64,000 nt of DNA, from positions 21,094,765-21,158,764 of the forward strand of contig NC_134882.1 of the NCBI RefSeq assembly GCF_041734735.1, given 5' to 3'. Source of the DNA: Babylonia areolata. Taxonomy: Eukaryota > Mollusca > Gastropoda > Neogastropoda > Buccinidae. A program made the translations under genes and the position numbers. Shown here piece by piece: positions 1-11,872 of the stretch; position 1 is the stretch's first letter, and every line of letters begins with the position of its first letter. The notes under the pieces were generated by a model that saw only the letters and a program-made list of their open reading frames with translations, was not told the origin of the DNA and ran no database searches.

Positions 1-289
1 GATGATGTAACGTCTGTCTAGCTTTTTCGATTGCACCCTTTACATAGTTTGAGCATTTTTTGTTAATTCATTCAAGATCTTTTAACTCTAACAGAAAATG
101 CATGTGTGAAAGTGCAATGGTGCAGTCAAGTGCATAACTACATTTCTGTTCCTTTCAATGTATATCATCATGTAGAAAAAAAAAAAAAAAATAATAATAA
201 ATATTTTTTTTAATTCCAAAAACCAATATCCACTTAACAAAAATCAATCAACTTTTAGTTTTCTAGTGACTTCTCTGCAGTGCCTCTTG

Positions 290-690
290 GATACACACAC
301 ATTCAATCATTTATAACTTTATTTGGTACACTTCTAGTTCTGATACACTTCCCTGTCTCCCTCCCTCTCTCTCTCCCTCTCTCACACACATACACACACA
401 CATTCAATCATTTATAACTTTATTTGGCTCACTTCTACTTCTAGTTCTGGTAACAATTCTCTCTCCCTCACACACACAAACACAATCATTTATAACTTTA
501 TTTGGTACACTTCTCTCTCTCTCTCTCCCCCCCCCCCCCTCTCTCACACACACCTTCAATCATTTATAACTTTATTTGGTACATTTCTAGTTCTGGTACA
601 CTTCTCTCTCTTACACACACACATTCAAGCATTTATAACTTTATCTGGTACACTTCTAGTTCTGATACACTTCTCCCTCCCTCTCACCTG
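290..690. repeat. 70-100 bp minisatellite, about 5 copies
   Basis: Copies of 'aatcatttataactttat' recur near 301, 402, 482, 555 and 623, each separated by variable CT and CA dinucleotide tracts. The variable tracts explain the uneven spacing. Confidence 0.85.
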
Positions 691-954
691 TGCACACATA
701 GCAGAGTTCTCCTTTTTGCGAACCCCTAAGGAAAAGCGGAAAGTCCAACATGTACAAGTACTTCTGTTCCATGCCTCCCTGACAGGCGATGTCTGTACTG
801 ACCTTCCTGCGCCCCGTAATGCCATTGATCAGTCCTTCACCACTGCACACCCTCCCTGAAGAATTCCCTGGAGAGGGGGTGTGGGGGTGGGGGTGGGGGG
901 GTAGTGGGTGATGGGGGAGGGAGAGGCACCACCACTTCTGAGTGTTCATACTGG

Positions 955-1545
955 CAACAAGGTCAGGGTGGTGGTGGTGATCGTCTTGACAACCACACTA
1001 AACCCACACAAACATGACAACTACAAGGTCAGAGTGGTGGTGGTGATCACCTTGACAACCACACTAAACCCACACAAACATGACAACTACAAGGTCAGAG
1101 TGGTGGTGGTGATCACCTTGACAACCACACTAAACCGGTAAAACCCACACAAACATGACAACTACAAGGCCAGAGTGGTGGTGGTGATCACCTTGACAAC
1201 CACACTAAACCCACACAAACATGACAACAAGCCCAGAGTGGTGGTGGTGATCACCTTGACAACCACACTAAACCCACACACACATGACAACAAGGCCAGA
1301 GTGGTGGTGGTGATCACCTTGACAACCACACTAAACCCACACAAACATGACAACACCAAGGTCAGGGTGGTGGTGGTGATCATCTTGACAACCAACCACA
1401 CTAAACCCACACAAACATGACAACAAGGGGAGGGTGGTGGTGTTGATCACCTTGATAACCAACCACACTAAATCCACACAAACATGACAACAAGGTCAGG
1501 GTGGTGGTGGTGATCACCTTGACAACAACACTAAACCCAAACAAA
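955..1545. repeat. 62-67 bp minisatellite, 9 copies
   Basis: 'ggtggtggtgatcaccttga' or close variants recur with 'tgatc' at 979, 1044, 1110, 1186, 1249, 1311, 1378, 1444 and 1511. Open frames on both strands here (VVVVITLTTTLNPHKHDN type) are products of the repeat. Confidence 0.93.
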
Positions 1546-1579
1546 CATTTACAAAGTTACATTACAACACATATCAAAG

Positions 1580-1650
1580 ACAAGAGACAAAGCCTTTAAG
1601 ACTCACTTGTGCTTCACGATTTATCAAGGATTCATGAGGAGACAAAAAAA
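1580..1650 (+). mobile_element. short LINE 3'-end remnant
   Basis: Bases 1580-1611 match the left end of the 30.17-kb element closely, reading RDKAFKTHL where that copy reads KRGKAFKTHL. Similarity fades after 'actcacttgtg'. Only the end of the frame and the start of the 3' UTR are recognisable. Confidence 0.4.
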
Positions 1651-1683
1651 GATATTTAAAAAATAAGAAGAAGAAAAAAAAAA

Positions 1684-1770
1684 GGGGGTATGCGAGCAGG
1701 ATTGAACCATGCACATTTGGTTTGGAAGCAAGCAGACTGATACGCACTGCTGGGGCACATCTGACGTCAT
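1684..1770 (-). mobile_element. tRNA-like or tRNA-derived SINE remnant
   Basis: On the minus strand 'ggttcaatcc' matches an internal B box, preceded by 'cttgcttccaaacc', as in an anticodon arm. The A-box region is degenerate and the acceptor arms do not pair well. A functional tRNA is unlikely. A decayed tRNA copy or SINE head fits better. Confidence 0.35.
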
Positions 1771-2440
1771 TTGACTGAATCTAATACTTAAAGCAATGTT
1801 AACGTTTTCTTCTTCTTCCTACGATAAATAGATGTGATTGTAGTGGACGTGATAATGCTGTTTAAATCATGTTTTTTGTGTGTTTTATTATATCTCAGTT
1901 ATTCTTTTATTTTGGCGGTAAAGGAGACTTTGCTATCCCTTCAAGCACAAAGCAACACATGGTAGATGGTTGCTCTCTAGATCTGCATGAACCAGTCAAG
2001 CCTTCAGTGAGCTGAAAGAAACATCAATTCAATTTTTCTTTTATGTTCATTCCAGTTGATTCAGTGTCCACTTTAGAATACCTATATGCAGTAAACACGT
2101 CAAGTGTGTAATTAGTATTACTGGATGTGTTCTGTCCAGATTTTGTATTTCTTTCCTTTTAATTGTCAACAAGAAAAACGAGGTAATGTCTTCGAATACA
2201 AAGTACGAGATTCAATACAATTCAGTTGTGTGACTGTGAGCGTGCACATGCGTTTGTCAGTGCATGGGTATGTGTATTTATGGTGAGTGTACACATTAGT
2301 GCATGCATGCACACACATTTGCCCGAGTGTGCATACATGTATCTGCACGTGCCTGTGTATATCATGTGTACAATTGTGCACTCAATGTGTATACAGAACC
2401 ATATCTCAACTGGCTACTCTCTCTGTATTGTTCACAACAG

Positions 2441-2628
2441 CCGGCAACCCTGTCACACAACTGCTGACAACAGTTACCAGGCAGCAGCCATCGTATGCTG
2501 ACGTCACGACTTCAGAGGAGGAAGAATTTACACGCTCACAATCATCGAGATCGTGCTCACAATCCATCACGTTACAGCTTGAACAGAGCTCTAGCCGGTC
2601 TTCGAACACCCCTCCACGAGTCAGCTAA
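2441..2628 (+). CDS. possible terminal coding exon (Ser/Glu-rich C-terminus)
   Basis: A pyrimidine-rich stretch ending in 'ttcacaacag' at 2440 could be a 3' splice site. The frame that follows reads as ordinary non-repetitive protein (RQQPSYADVTTSEEEEF, then a Ser/Arg-rich stretch ending NTPPRVS) and stops with TAA at 2626-2628. The first two exon bases would complete a split codon. An AATAAA at 2765-2770 would give a short 3' UTR. Upstream exons would lie left of the window. The open frame continues upstream into low-complexity Cys/Thr/His codons that look like non-coding GT-rich DNA, which favours an exon boundary near 2441. I do not recognise the protein. It could still be a chance frame. 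Confidence 0.35.
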
Positions 2629-2764
2629 TTGGGTGGCCATGTAACAAGGCAGGAAGGGGGTGATGCAACACAGGAAAGAAGACCACCAGGGTCCGTGGAA
2701 ACCAACAGTGAGCCATGTCACTGGGCCACTTTGCACTGACGGCCACATAAAAAAAAGATTAGAA

Positions 2765-2770
2765 AATAAA
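2765..2770 (+). promoter_or_regulatory. AATAAA poly(A) signal candidate
   Basis: The hexamer in 'agaaaataaaacaaat' lies 137 bases after the stop of the possible terminal exon. It matters only if that exon is real. Confidence 0.3.
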
Positions 2771-2849
2771 ACAAATAGAAACTGCACTTTGCTACAGCAG
2801 GGTCGATTGACATCTTCCACTTGCGATGTAACTGGCATAAACTAATGAT

Positions 2850-2995
2850 CTCTATCTCTATCTCTCTCAAGTGGCAACTGTGCACATGCACACACACACA
2901 TACATAATGTGTCTGTCTGTCTGTATGTATGTATGTGTATATATATATATATACAACCATGTGTGTGTGTGCGCGCACACGCGCGCGAGTGGGAG
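2850..2995. repeat. microsatellite cluster (TCTA, CA, GTAT, AT, GC)
   Basis: Consecutive short tracts include 'tctctatctctatctctctc', CA repeats, 'tctgtctgtatgtatgtatg', an AT run and alternating GC/GT. Confidence 0.85.
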
Positions 2996-3126
2996 GTAGA
3001 AGAAGGGTCTGGAAAGGTGAGATGCGCTTGTGTTGAGTAACTGAGTGATTAATGCAGGGGAAAAAAACGAATAGACTGGGACAGATTAACATTATTGTCC
3101 AAAGAAGTCTGTTTCGTTTTGGTTTA

Positions 3127-3415
3127 TCTATTTGTTCTTTTATCTTGTTGCTTTCGTTCAATGTTTTTTTTCCCCTTTATCTCGTTGCTTTTATGCAATG
3201 TTTATTTCCTTTATCTCGTTGCTTTATTCGATGTTTCTGTCCTTTATCTCGTTGCTTTATTCGATGTTTCTATCCTTCACCTCGTTGCTATATTTAATGT
3301 TTTTTTTCCTTTATCTCGTTGCTTTATTCGATGTTTCTATCCTTTATCTCGTTGCTTCATTCGATGTTTCTATCTCATTTACCATATTGGTTTATTCAAT
3401 GTTTCTTTCATTCTA
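3127..3415. repeat. 33-38 bp T-rich minisatellite, about 8 copies
   Basis: The core 'tttatctcgttgctttattc' followed by 'gatgtttct' recurs; the outer copies are diverged. The hydrophobic frames it produces on the plus strand are artefacts. Confidence 0.88.
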
Positions 3416-3516
3416 CCTTTCGTTTCAGTGGCAAGGAAACGATTCATTGCGGAAAAAAAGCTCTTTTTCACACCGTGATAAGTTTTGTACTTTTTTTTTT
3501 TTGTCGCTGTGCAACA

Positions 3517-3517
<1 letters not shown>

Positions 3518-3558
<41 letters not shown>

Positions 3559-3578
3559 ACGCGCGCGCGCGTGTGTGT
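3518..3578. repeat. GT microsatellite ending in CG alternation
   Basis: A (GT)n run followed by 'gcacgcgcgcgcgcgtg', alternating purine-pyrimidine sequence with Z-DNA potential. Confidence 0.9.
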
Positions 3579-4004
3579 CACAACTGCAAGTTGGGGTGAA
3601 TGTCTGCACCAACACAACACACTCTGAACCTGTAAGCGAAGAAGGAACAACCAACCACCCCTCCAGGCTGCAACATAGCATCGCCCGCTGCCAGATCACC
3701 CGCGCTGAACTCAGCCCCACGATCAATACGAACGGGAGAGTTCAAATAGTTTATGCAGGGGGTTTTCGACCAACATTAATGCTTATTGTGGAGCTTGGAC
3801 AGAAGGAAGGATGGAGAGAGGGGTGGAGGGGAAAAGTAAGACAGGAAAGAGAAGGAAGGGTGCTTCAAAACAGCGAGAGAGGAAGGGGGATGGGTGTGTA
3901 GCAGAAAGCTCAGCAGCCAGCGCGGAAGCAGCCTGCTCAGACTGAAGTATAACGGAGATGCCAGTTGTTATTGTGTGGGGGATAGAGCAAGAATGGGTCA
4001 GGTG

Positions 4005-5505
4005 CCAGGCTACTGAGGGGATTATGGAGGAGACAGTACAACAACGTCAGCACTGAGGGGATAGTGGAGACAGTACAACAACGTCAGCACTGAGGGGATA
4101 GTGGAGACAGTACAACAACGTCAGCACTGAGGGGATAATGGAGGAGACAGTACAACAACGTCAGCACTGAGGGGATAGTGGAGACAGTACAACAACGTCA
4201 GCACTGAGGGGATAATGGAGGAGACAGTGCAACAACGTCAGCACTGAGGGGATAGTGGAGACAGTACAACGATATCAGCACTGAGGGGATTGTGGAGACA
4301 GTACAACGGTAACAGCACTGAGGGGGTTATGGAGGAGACATTACAACGGTATCAGCACTGAGGGGATAGTGGAGGAGATAGTACAACGGTATCAGCACTG
4401 AGGGGATTATGGAGACAGTACAACGGTATCAGCACTGAGGGGATAGTGGAGACAGTACAACGGTATCAGCACTGAGGGGATAGTGGAGACAATACAACGG
4501 TATCAGCACTGAGGGGGATTGTGGAGGAGACAGTACAACGGTATCAGCACTGAGGGGATTGTGGAGACAGTACAACGGTATCAGCACTGAGGGGATTATG
4601 GAGACAGTACAACGGTATCAGCACTGAGGGGATTATGGAGACAGTACAACGGTATCAGCACTGAGGGGATTATGGAGACAGTACAACGGTATCAGCACTG
4701 AGGGGATAGTGGAGACAGTACAACGGTATCAGCACTGAGGGGATTATGGAGACAGTACAACGGTATCAGCACTGAGGGGATAGTGGAGACAGTACAACGG
4801 TATCAGCACTGAGGGGATAGTGGAGACAATACAACGGTATCAGCACTGAGGGGATTGTGGAGGAGACAGTACAACGGTATTAGCACTGAGGGGATAATGG
4901 AGACAGTACAACGGTATCAGCACTGAGGGGATAGTGGAGACAATACAACGGTATCAGCACTGAGGGGATTGTGGAGGAGACAGTACAACGGTACCAGCAC
5001 TGAGGGGATAGTGGAGACAGTACAACGGTATCAGCACTGAGGGGATAGTGGAGACAATACAACGGTATCAGCACTGAGGGGATAGTGGAGGAGACAGTAC
5101 AACGGTATCAGCACTGAGGGGATTGTGGAGGAGACAGTACAACGGTATCAGCACTGAGGGGATAGTGGAGGAGACAGTACAACGGTATCAGCACTGAGGG
5201 GATTGTGGAGGAGACAGTACAACGGTATCAGCACTGAGGGAATAGTGGAGACAGTACAACGGTATCAGCACTGAGAGAATTGTGGAGGAGACAGTACAAC
5301 GGTATCAGCACTGAGGGGATAGTGGAGACAGTACAACGGTATCAGCACTGAGGGAATAGTGGAGACAGTACAACGGTATCAGCACTGAGAGAATTGTGGA
5401 GGAGACAGTACAACGGTATCAGCACTGAGGGGATAGTGGAGACAGTACAACAACGTCAGCACTGAGGGGACTGTGGATACAGTACAACAACGTCAGCACT
5501 TGCGC
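4005..5505. repeat. 37/40 bp minisatellite, about 38-40 copies
   Basis: The core 'tcagcactgaggggatagtg' is followed by 'gagacagtacaac'. An optional 'gag' makes 40-bp units. Copies at both ends carry 'caacaacgtcagcactg', while the interior carries 'caacggtatcagcactg', so the array is zoned. Confidence 0.95.
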
Positions 5506-6284
5506 TGGGAGCCCCGTTCCCAGCACGTTGTGCCCGTGTGACGTGTGTTCCCAGCACACTTTACAGGGGGAATCTACCATCATCACCCATTCCCCAACAC
5601 CCACAGCAGTCAGCTCCAAACCCACCAGCCATCTGCGGGCAATGAGGGGGTGAGAAGGCAGCGACCAGCAGACAAACCACTGTGTTGGTGGTAGTGGAAA
5701 GGAAGCTGGCACAACAGTCCCCGACGACTGTGTATGGCAGCAGCAGCAAGTCTGTTGGTTCTGGCACAGCACTGCAACAGCCTGCACCCAGCTTTCGCCA
5801 CTGGCAGGGAGCGAGCAGTGACTGTGGTGAGGTGGTGGTGGTGGTGGTCTACCAGCTGCACTGTGAAGGGAGGGGGGCTGTTCACTGCGCCGTGTGGCGG
5901 GGAGACGTGGAGACATGCACAATGACAGTGCAGCCAGAGCACAGTCCAGGTGAGTGGGTCATCACCGCTCTAATGCAATGTCCTCCTTACACGCACGGCC
6001 GCCATGGAAACGGCCGCTCCGTTTCTTGGTGGGGTAATGAGTTTGCTCTCTCTCTCTTCTCCCGTCCAAACACACTGATGCTTCAAAGCCCTATTTCCTT
6101 TCTGTTGTGTGGTTGGCTCCACTGGCAGAACCAACGAGTCATACAGCTAGTCCCTCCTTCATGCCTGGGGGACCATATATAATATGCATTCACTTTTTTA
6201 ACCAGCCATCACTGTGGTGGTTTCAATTCAAGCATCGTGAACAGGCGTGGACCGGGTCTTCGTTGTCAGTCAACAAACTTTTTT
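5506..6284. other. non-repetitive interval with one exon candidate
   Basis: Mixed-composition unique DNA with retained CpGs. Apart from the exon candidate ending at 5949, nothing is supported. Long frames on both strands overlap here and none shows a recognisable domain. Confidence 0.4.
5809..5949 (+). CDS. possible internal exon ending at a strong donor
   Basis: 'cagtccag|gtgagt' at 5949/5950 matches the donor consensus, and 'ctttcgccactggcag' ending at 5808 could be an acceptor. Between them one frame stays open through a Cys-containing segment (YQLHCEGRGAVHCAVWRG and then DVETCTMTVQPEHSPG). A run of GGT triplets encodes poly-Val, which weakens the case. I recognise no domain and found no partner exons. 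Confidence 0.22.
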
Positions 6285-7075
6285 CACACGACTTTCCTCT
6301 TGTTGGTAGCTGTGACCACGGGATGTTACAATGATGACTTTCCTCTTGTTGGTAGCTGTTACCACGGGGTGTTACAATGATGACTTTCCTCTTGGTAGCT
6401 GTGACCACGGGATGTTACAATGATGATTTTCCTCTTGTTGGTAGCTGTTACCATGGGGTGTTACAATGATGACTTTCCTCTTGGTAGCTGTGACCATGGG
6501 ATGTTACAATGATGACTTTCCTCTTGTTGGTAGCTGTGACCACGGGATGTTACAATGATGACTTTCCTCTTGTTGGTAGCTGTGACCATGGGATGTTACA
6601 ATGATGACTTTCCTCTTGTTGGTAGCTGTTACCATGGGGTGTTACAATGATGACTTTCCTCTTGGTTTGCTGTTACCATGTTACGTTACAATGATGACTT
6701 TCCTCTTGTTGGTAGCTGTTACCATGGGGTGTTACAATGATGACTTTCCTCTTGGTTTGCTGTTACCATGTTATGTTACAATGATGACTTTCCTCTTGTT
6801 GGTAGCTGTTACCATGGGGTGTTACAATGATGACTTTCCTCTTGTTGGTAGCTGTTACCATGGGGTGTTACAATGATGACTTTCATCTTGTTGGTAGCTG
6901 TTACCATGGGATGTTACAATGATGACTTTCCTCTTGTTGGTAGCTGTGACCATGGGATGTTACAATGATGACTTTCCTCTTGTTGGTAGCTGTTACCATG
7001 GGGTGTTACATTGATGACTTTCCTCTTGGTAGCTGTGACTATGGGGTGTTACATTGATGACTTTCCTCTTGTTGG
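6285..7075. repeat. 43-46 bp minisatellite, about 17 copies
   Basis: The core 'tgttacaatgatgactttcc' is followed by 'tcttgttggtagctgt'; some copies lack 'ttg', giving the shorter unit. Variants 'gaccacggga' and 'taccatgggg' alternate. Confidence 0.95.
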
Positions 7076-7254
7076 GAAGGAGTGGGGTAATGAAAGTGGG
7101 TTCAGTCTCAATCACATGCAAGAAGTCCCCAACCCATGCTAGCTGCAGTTCCCAAAGATCTGACTCTTCTGCAGCTGGCATGCTGTCAAGTATGGTAACA
7201 GGTCACAGATCAAAATACACACCACTGTTCACTGTTTGTTGACATCAAATGTAA

Positions 7255-7770
7255 CCTTTTTGGGGGATGTAGCTGTGATCAGCAACACCATGAGGTTTTT
7301 ATGGTACACAGTGCTGTTTCATTTCACGGATGTGATCAGCGACACCATGAGGTTTTTATGGTACACACTGCTGTTTCATTTCACGGATGTGATCAGTGAC
7401 ACCATGAGGTTTAAGGTACACATTGCTGTTTCATTTCATGGATGTGATCAGTGACACCATGAGGTTTTTATGGTACAGTGCTGTTTCATTTCACGGATGT
7501 GATCAGTGACACCATGAGGTTTAAGGTACACATTGCTGTTTCATTTCATGGATGTGATCAGCGACACCATGAGGTTTAAGGCACAGAGTACTATTTCATT
7601 TCACGGATGTATCAGCAACACCATGAGATGTAAGGTACACATTGCTGTTTCATTTCATGGATGTGATTAGCGACACCATGAGGTTTTTATGGTACACAGT
7701 GCTGTTTCATTTCATGGATGTGATCAGCGACACCATGAGGTTTCTATGGTAACAGTGCTGTTTCACTTAA
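7255..7770. repeat. about 55-60 bp minisatellite, about 9 copies
   Basis: The core 'gatgtgatcagcgacaccat' is followed by 'gaggtttttatggtacac' and 'gctgtttcatttca'. Some copies have 'gaggtttaaggtacac' instead. Confidence 0.93.
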
Positions 7771-8067
7771 GCAAGTTTTCTCAAGCAGCCTTTCACGCAG
7801 ACCTCACTATTTCTGGGGTTTTCCCCTCTTCTTCAAGTTCCCAGTGCAGTTCTGGAAGGGTGATGTTTAAACAACCTGTCCTGATAGCCACTAGACCCCA
7901 AAGCTTCCTTCATGTGCTGTATCTAATGCTAGTTATCATCCATCTCTGTGTTAATAGTGATGTGTGTGAGCCCTGTCCCAGTGGAGAAACGTTCTGTGTG
8001 AGCCCTGTCCTGGTGGAGAAATGCTCTGACAACTGAATGCCTGTGTTCTAGACTGTAGCTAAACTGA

Positions 8068-8139
<72 letters not shown>

Positions 8140-9257
8140 TGTGCACATGAGTGTGTATGCATGTGCACAGATTTCATGAATCAATAACAAAATGTGTAAT
8201 ACTGTCTATGCATATAACTGTACTGTTAGCCACAACATGGTTGCTGACATTTAGTTACCACCGACTGTGGTCAAGACCTTGCTCACTCGTAGTGTGGGTA
8301 TCATTCCCATTAGTGATGTTAAATGAACAATTAACTGCTAGCTGTAATATGGTGACAAATGCGCAGGTATGAGAACGGTCTGTCTGAATGTAGGTCAGTT
8401 TTAGTTCATTGCTCAGGAGCGCTGATGTAAATGGATGACGAGAGTGGTGGGGATGGGGATAGGCTACAGGACAGAGAGAGAGAGAGATGGAGAGAACACA
8501 CACACACACAAACACACACACAGAGTCGTTTCTGTTCTGCGGATGCATGAGAATGGAAAGCTGTCTCCCATTCTAAGCGCACAAGAGACAGGCCAAAAGA
8601 CACTGGGAAAAACAAGAATATGGTAGACAAAGCACACACACACACACACTCACACACACACTCACACGCACGCAGACAAAAGTCGGGCAAACACCACCAA
8701 AAATCCATCAACACACGAGGCATGTGACAGCAGAACGGGAGGGTGGTGGTGGTGGTGGTTAGGGGTAGTCAAAATAACTGAGCTCAACTGTGTTGGCTCC
8801 CAGCCTTCTTTACCTCTCATTCACCCGCACCTGCCCCACTTGGTTGGATCACTCCCTGCTGCCAGCGTCTTGACTAGTCCCCCCCCCCCCCACCCCGCCC
8901 CCCACTCTCCTTCATTGCTATTTTCTCATATTTTGCTTTGGATGGAATGGTAAAAAATGGTGGGATAATAGGAAAATACAGACGTATTTTGATTTTATTT
9001 TGATTTTTCTTCTTCTTCCTTGTACTCATTTTGGCTTCTTCAGCTTGGATGGGGGAAAAAAAGCATGTTACTTGATTATCGATTACCCTTGGTAATAAAG
9101 ATTTTGTCTTGTCCCGTCTTGTCTCTCTCTTTATTTTCCTGTTCATTAAGTTGATTCATAATTATGTGCTTGAATGTGACAATTCTAAGTTCACTTACCA
9201 ACAAAGATTCATATACTGCGTGCATGCGTTTTTATATATGTGTGTGTGTGTGTGTGT

Positions 9258-9302
<45 letters not shown>

Positions 9303-9440
9303 TTGGCACTCACCCAAACACTGGGATGTGCATGCAATGTTGATGACAGAAATGTAATAACAGACATGCCTATCTTCAATCTCGCTTCATTATTCAACTT
9401 GTGTGATGCATGGAGACCTGCTGAACAAAGGTGAAAGGGC
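7771..9440. other. interval without a supported gene
   Basis: It contains a (GT)n run at 8071-8135, CA runs at 8498-8521 and 8633-8663, a (GT)(GA) compound run at 9239-9300, a two-copy 31-bp repeat ('gtgtgagccctgtcc') at 7965-8027 and the possible retroposon tail at 9050-9130. No coding signal is convincing. Confidence 0.5.
9050..9130 (+). mobile_element. possible LINE or SINE 3' tail
   Basis: 'ttggtaataaagattttg' followed by 'tcttgtcccgtcttgtctc' resembles a retroposon end with a short tandem tail that I recall from other molluscs. No body is recognisable upstream. Confidence 0.25.
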
Positions 9441-9469
9441 AAAGACAGCAAAGGGAATCACAGAACAGA

Positions 9470-9815
9470 CATGATGAGAACAGTGATAATTAAGGAATTA
9501 TAAAACAGACATGAATGCAGTGATAAGGAATTACAGAACAGACACGATGAGAACAGTGATAAGGAATCACAGAACAGACATGATGAGAACAGTGATAAGG
9601 AATCACAGAACAGACATGATGAGAACAGTGATAAGGAATTACGTAACAGACATGATGAGAACAGTGATAAGGAATTACAGAACAGACACGATGAGAACAG
9701 TGATAAGGAATCACAGAACAGACATGATGAGAACAGTGATAAGGAATCACAGAACAGACATGATGAGAACAGTGATAAGGAATCACAGAACAGAAATGAT
9801 GAGAATAGTGACCAA
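9470..9815. repeat. 36-bp minisatellite, about 10 copies
   Basis: The core 'cagacatgatgagaacagtg' is followed by 'ataaggaatcacagaa', with 'gtgat' repeating every 36 bp from 9484. The unit is divisible by three, so both strands stay open (12-residue repeats). These frames are not genes. Confidence 0.95.
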
Positions 9816-9931
9816 GAACAGAAAGGTTCTTCCCCCCCCCCCCCTCTCTCTCTCTCTCTCCCCTGCTGACACTGATGCATAATCCAGATACTAGTGTCTC
9901 TGTACTACGACAGTACTAGCCATTCCCTAGC

Positions 9932-10765
9932 CCAGATAAGATAGAATCCTGGAAGAGGAATATAGTCAGCCTCACTCCTCCAAGGTAAGATAGAATCCTG
10001 GAAGAGGAATATAGTCAGCCTCACTCCTCACATGTAAGATAGAAGTCTGGAAGAGTAATATAGTCAGCCTCACTCCTCCCAGGTAAGATAGAATCCTGGA
10101 AGAGGAATATAGTCAGCCTCACTCCTCCCAGATAAGATAGAATCCTGGAAGAGGAATATAGTCAGCCTCACTCCTCACATGTAAGATAGAAGTCTGGAAG
10201 AGTAATATAGTCAGCCTCACTCCTCCCAGGTAAGATAGAATCCTGGAAGAGGAATATAGTCAGCCTCACTCCTCCCAGATAAGACAGAAGTCTGGAAGAG
10301 GAATACAGTCAGCCTCACTCCTTCCAGATAAGATTGAATCCTGGAAGAGGAATATAGTCAGCCTCACTCCTCCCAGGTAAGCTAGAAGTCTGAAAGAGGA
10401 ATATAGTCAGCCTCACTCCTCCCAGATAAGATAGAAGCCTGGAAGAGGAATATAGTCAGCCTCTCAGACAAGATAACCTGGAAGAGGAATATAGTCACCC
10501 TCACTCCTCCCAGGTAAGATAGAAGCTTGGAAGAGGAATATAGTCAGCCTCACTCCTCCCAGATAAGATAAAAGCTTGTAAGAAGAATATAGTCAGCCTC
10601 ACTCCTTCCAGATAAGATAGAAGCCTGGAAGAGGAATATAGTCAGCCTCACTCCTCCCAGATAAGATAGAAGCCTGGAAGAGGAATATAGTCAGCTTCAC
10701 TCCTCCCAGATAAGATAGAAGCCTGGAAGAGGAATATAGTCAGCCTCACTCCTCCCAGATACCTG
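9932..10765. repeat. about 49-bp minisatellite, about 17 copies
   Basis: The core 'gaggaatatagtcagcctca' is followed by 'ctcctcccaggtaagatag'. Several copies contain 'ccaggtaagat', a match to the donor splice-site consensus on the plus strand; others have 'ccagataagat'. Confidence 0.95.
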
Positions 10766-11179
10766 GCTCATGTGCTGCATTGCTCCTTAGCTGGCTGCAA
10801 TGCTCAGCTAGATCAGATGGAGGAAGAAGAGAGATTTGGAGAGATTTGGAGTTCAAATGCATGCATACCTGATGCCTAAGTATTATAAGTATTCACATAC
10901 CTTATGAATGTGAAGATGCGTGCGCGCGCGCGCACACACACACACACAGTGCTTATTAAGCTTGTCAGTCAGGCATGCCCTCATGTGTATTCGTTCTTTA
11001 GTTTAGCGTCTTTTCTTCACTATCAGTGATATTAAATGTTAAAAAAAAAAGGGGGGGGGGGGGGGGGCATGGGGAGAGGAAAAGAGAAAAAAGGTCAACT
11101 AGAAAATTACCGTAAAATGTATAACTAACATGCAATTACATTTGACAGTAACAATTCAATAATAATAATGATAATAATC
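10766..11179. other. no gene seen
   Basis: Unique DNA with a short GC/AC alternating run at 10919-10948 and an A run followed by a G run at 11041-11067. Confidence 0.5.
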
Positions 11180-11450
11180 AGAAACCATTAACACAATTCT
11201 GAAGTGCATTAAAGGAATGTAGAAATAGGGCTATGAAGTAATGCCTGTGAAAGTTCGACCATAAGAACCTCGTCAGAAATAACTTTACAAAAATCATCTG
11301 CAGAATTATTATTCTCTTTGAAATACTTGGGCAAGAAGGTACGTAACTGCTGGCAGTGAAACAAACAATTATGCAAGCTGAACTGCTTACCACAGATGCA
11401 TGTAACATTTTTACTATACTTTATCTTCAGCGCATCAAGTTTTATGTGTG
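11180..11450 (-). mobile_element. probable LINE C-terminal fragment
   Basis: The minus strand encodes LDALKIKYSKNVTCICG, then FSLHNCLFHCQQLRTFLP and DEVLMVELSQALLHSP. The C-x-C...H-x(4)-H/C pattern followed by a hydrophobic tail resembles the cysteine/histidine segment at the end of several LINE polyproteins. The frame is open but joins a GT microsatellite on its 5' side, so only the last 80 or so codons remain. It could also be an unrelated zinc-ribbon exon. Confidence 0.45.
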
Positions 11451-11629
11451 TGCGTGTGTGAACATGTGTGGGTTTATGGAGAAAGAAACAATGGGGAGAA
11501 GGAAGAATGAAGACAGAACATACTGCAAGCTTGTATCTCACACCTGTATTTGCATAGACTAACAGACAGAGAGAACAATATGGATTCCAAGTAAAATCCC
11601 ACAATCAAACCAACTTCCTGGCAGGATGC

Positions 11630-11872
11630 TGGCTGATGATAAACCATCCTCCCTCAACAAATGACTTTGGACATGGTAAACCATCCTTCCTCAACAAATG
11701 ACTTTAACAGCACCTTTGGACATGATAAACCATCCTCCCTCAAAAAATGACTTTAAAGCACCTTTGGACATGATAAACCATCCTCCCTCAACAAATGACT
11801 TTAAAGCACCTTTGGACATGATAAACCATCCTCCCTCAACAAATGACTTTAACAGCACCTTTGGACATGGGC
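11630..11872. repeat. 48-bp minisatellite, about 5 copies
   Basis: The core 'ataaaccatcctccctcaac' is followed by 'aaatgactttaaagcacc'. The first copy is shorter. Confidence 0.92.

Noticed and set aside
1684-1770. Functional tRNA gene
   Set aside because: Only the B-box half is convincing; A box and acceptor stem do not fit.
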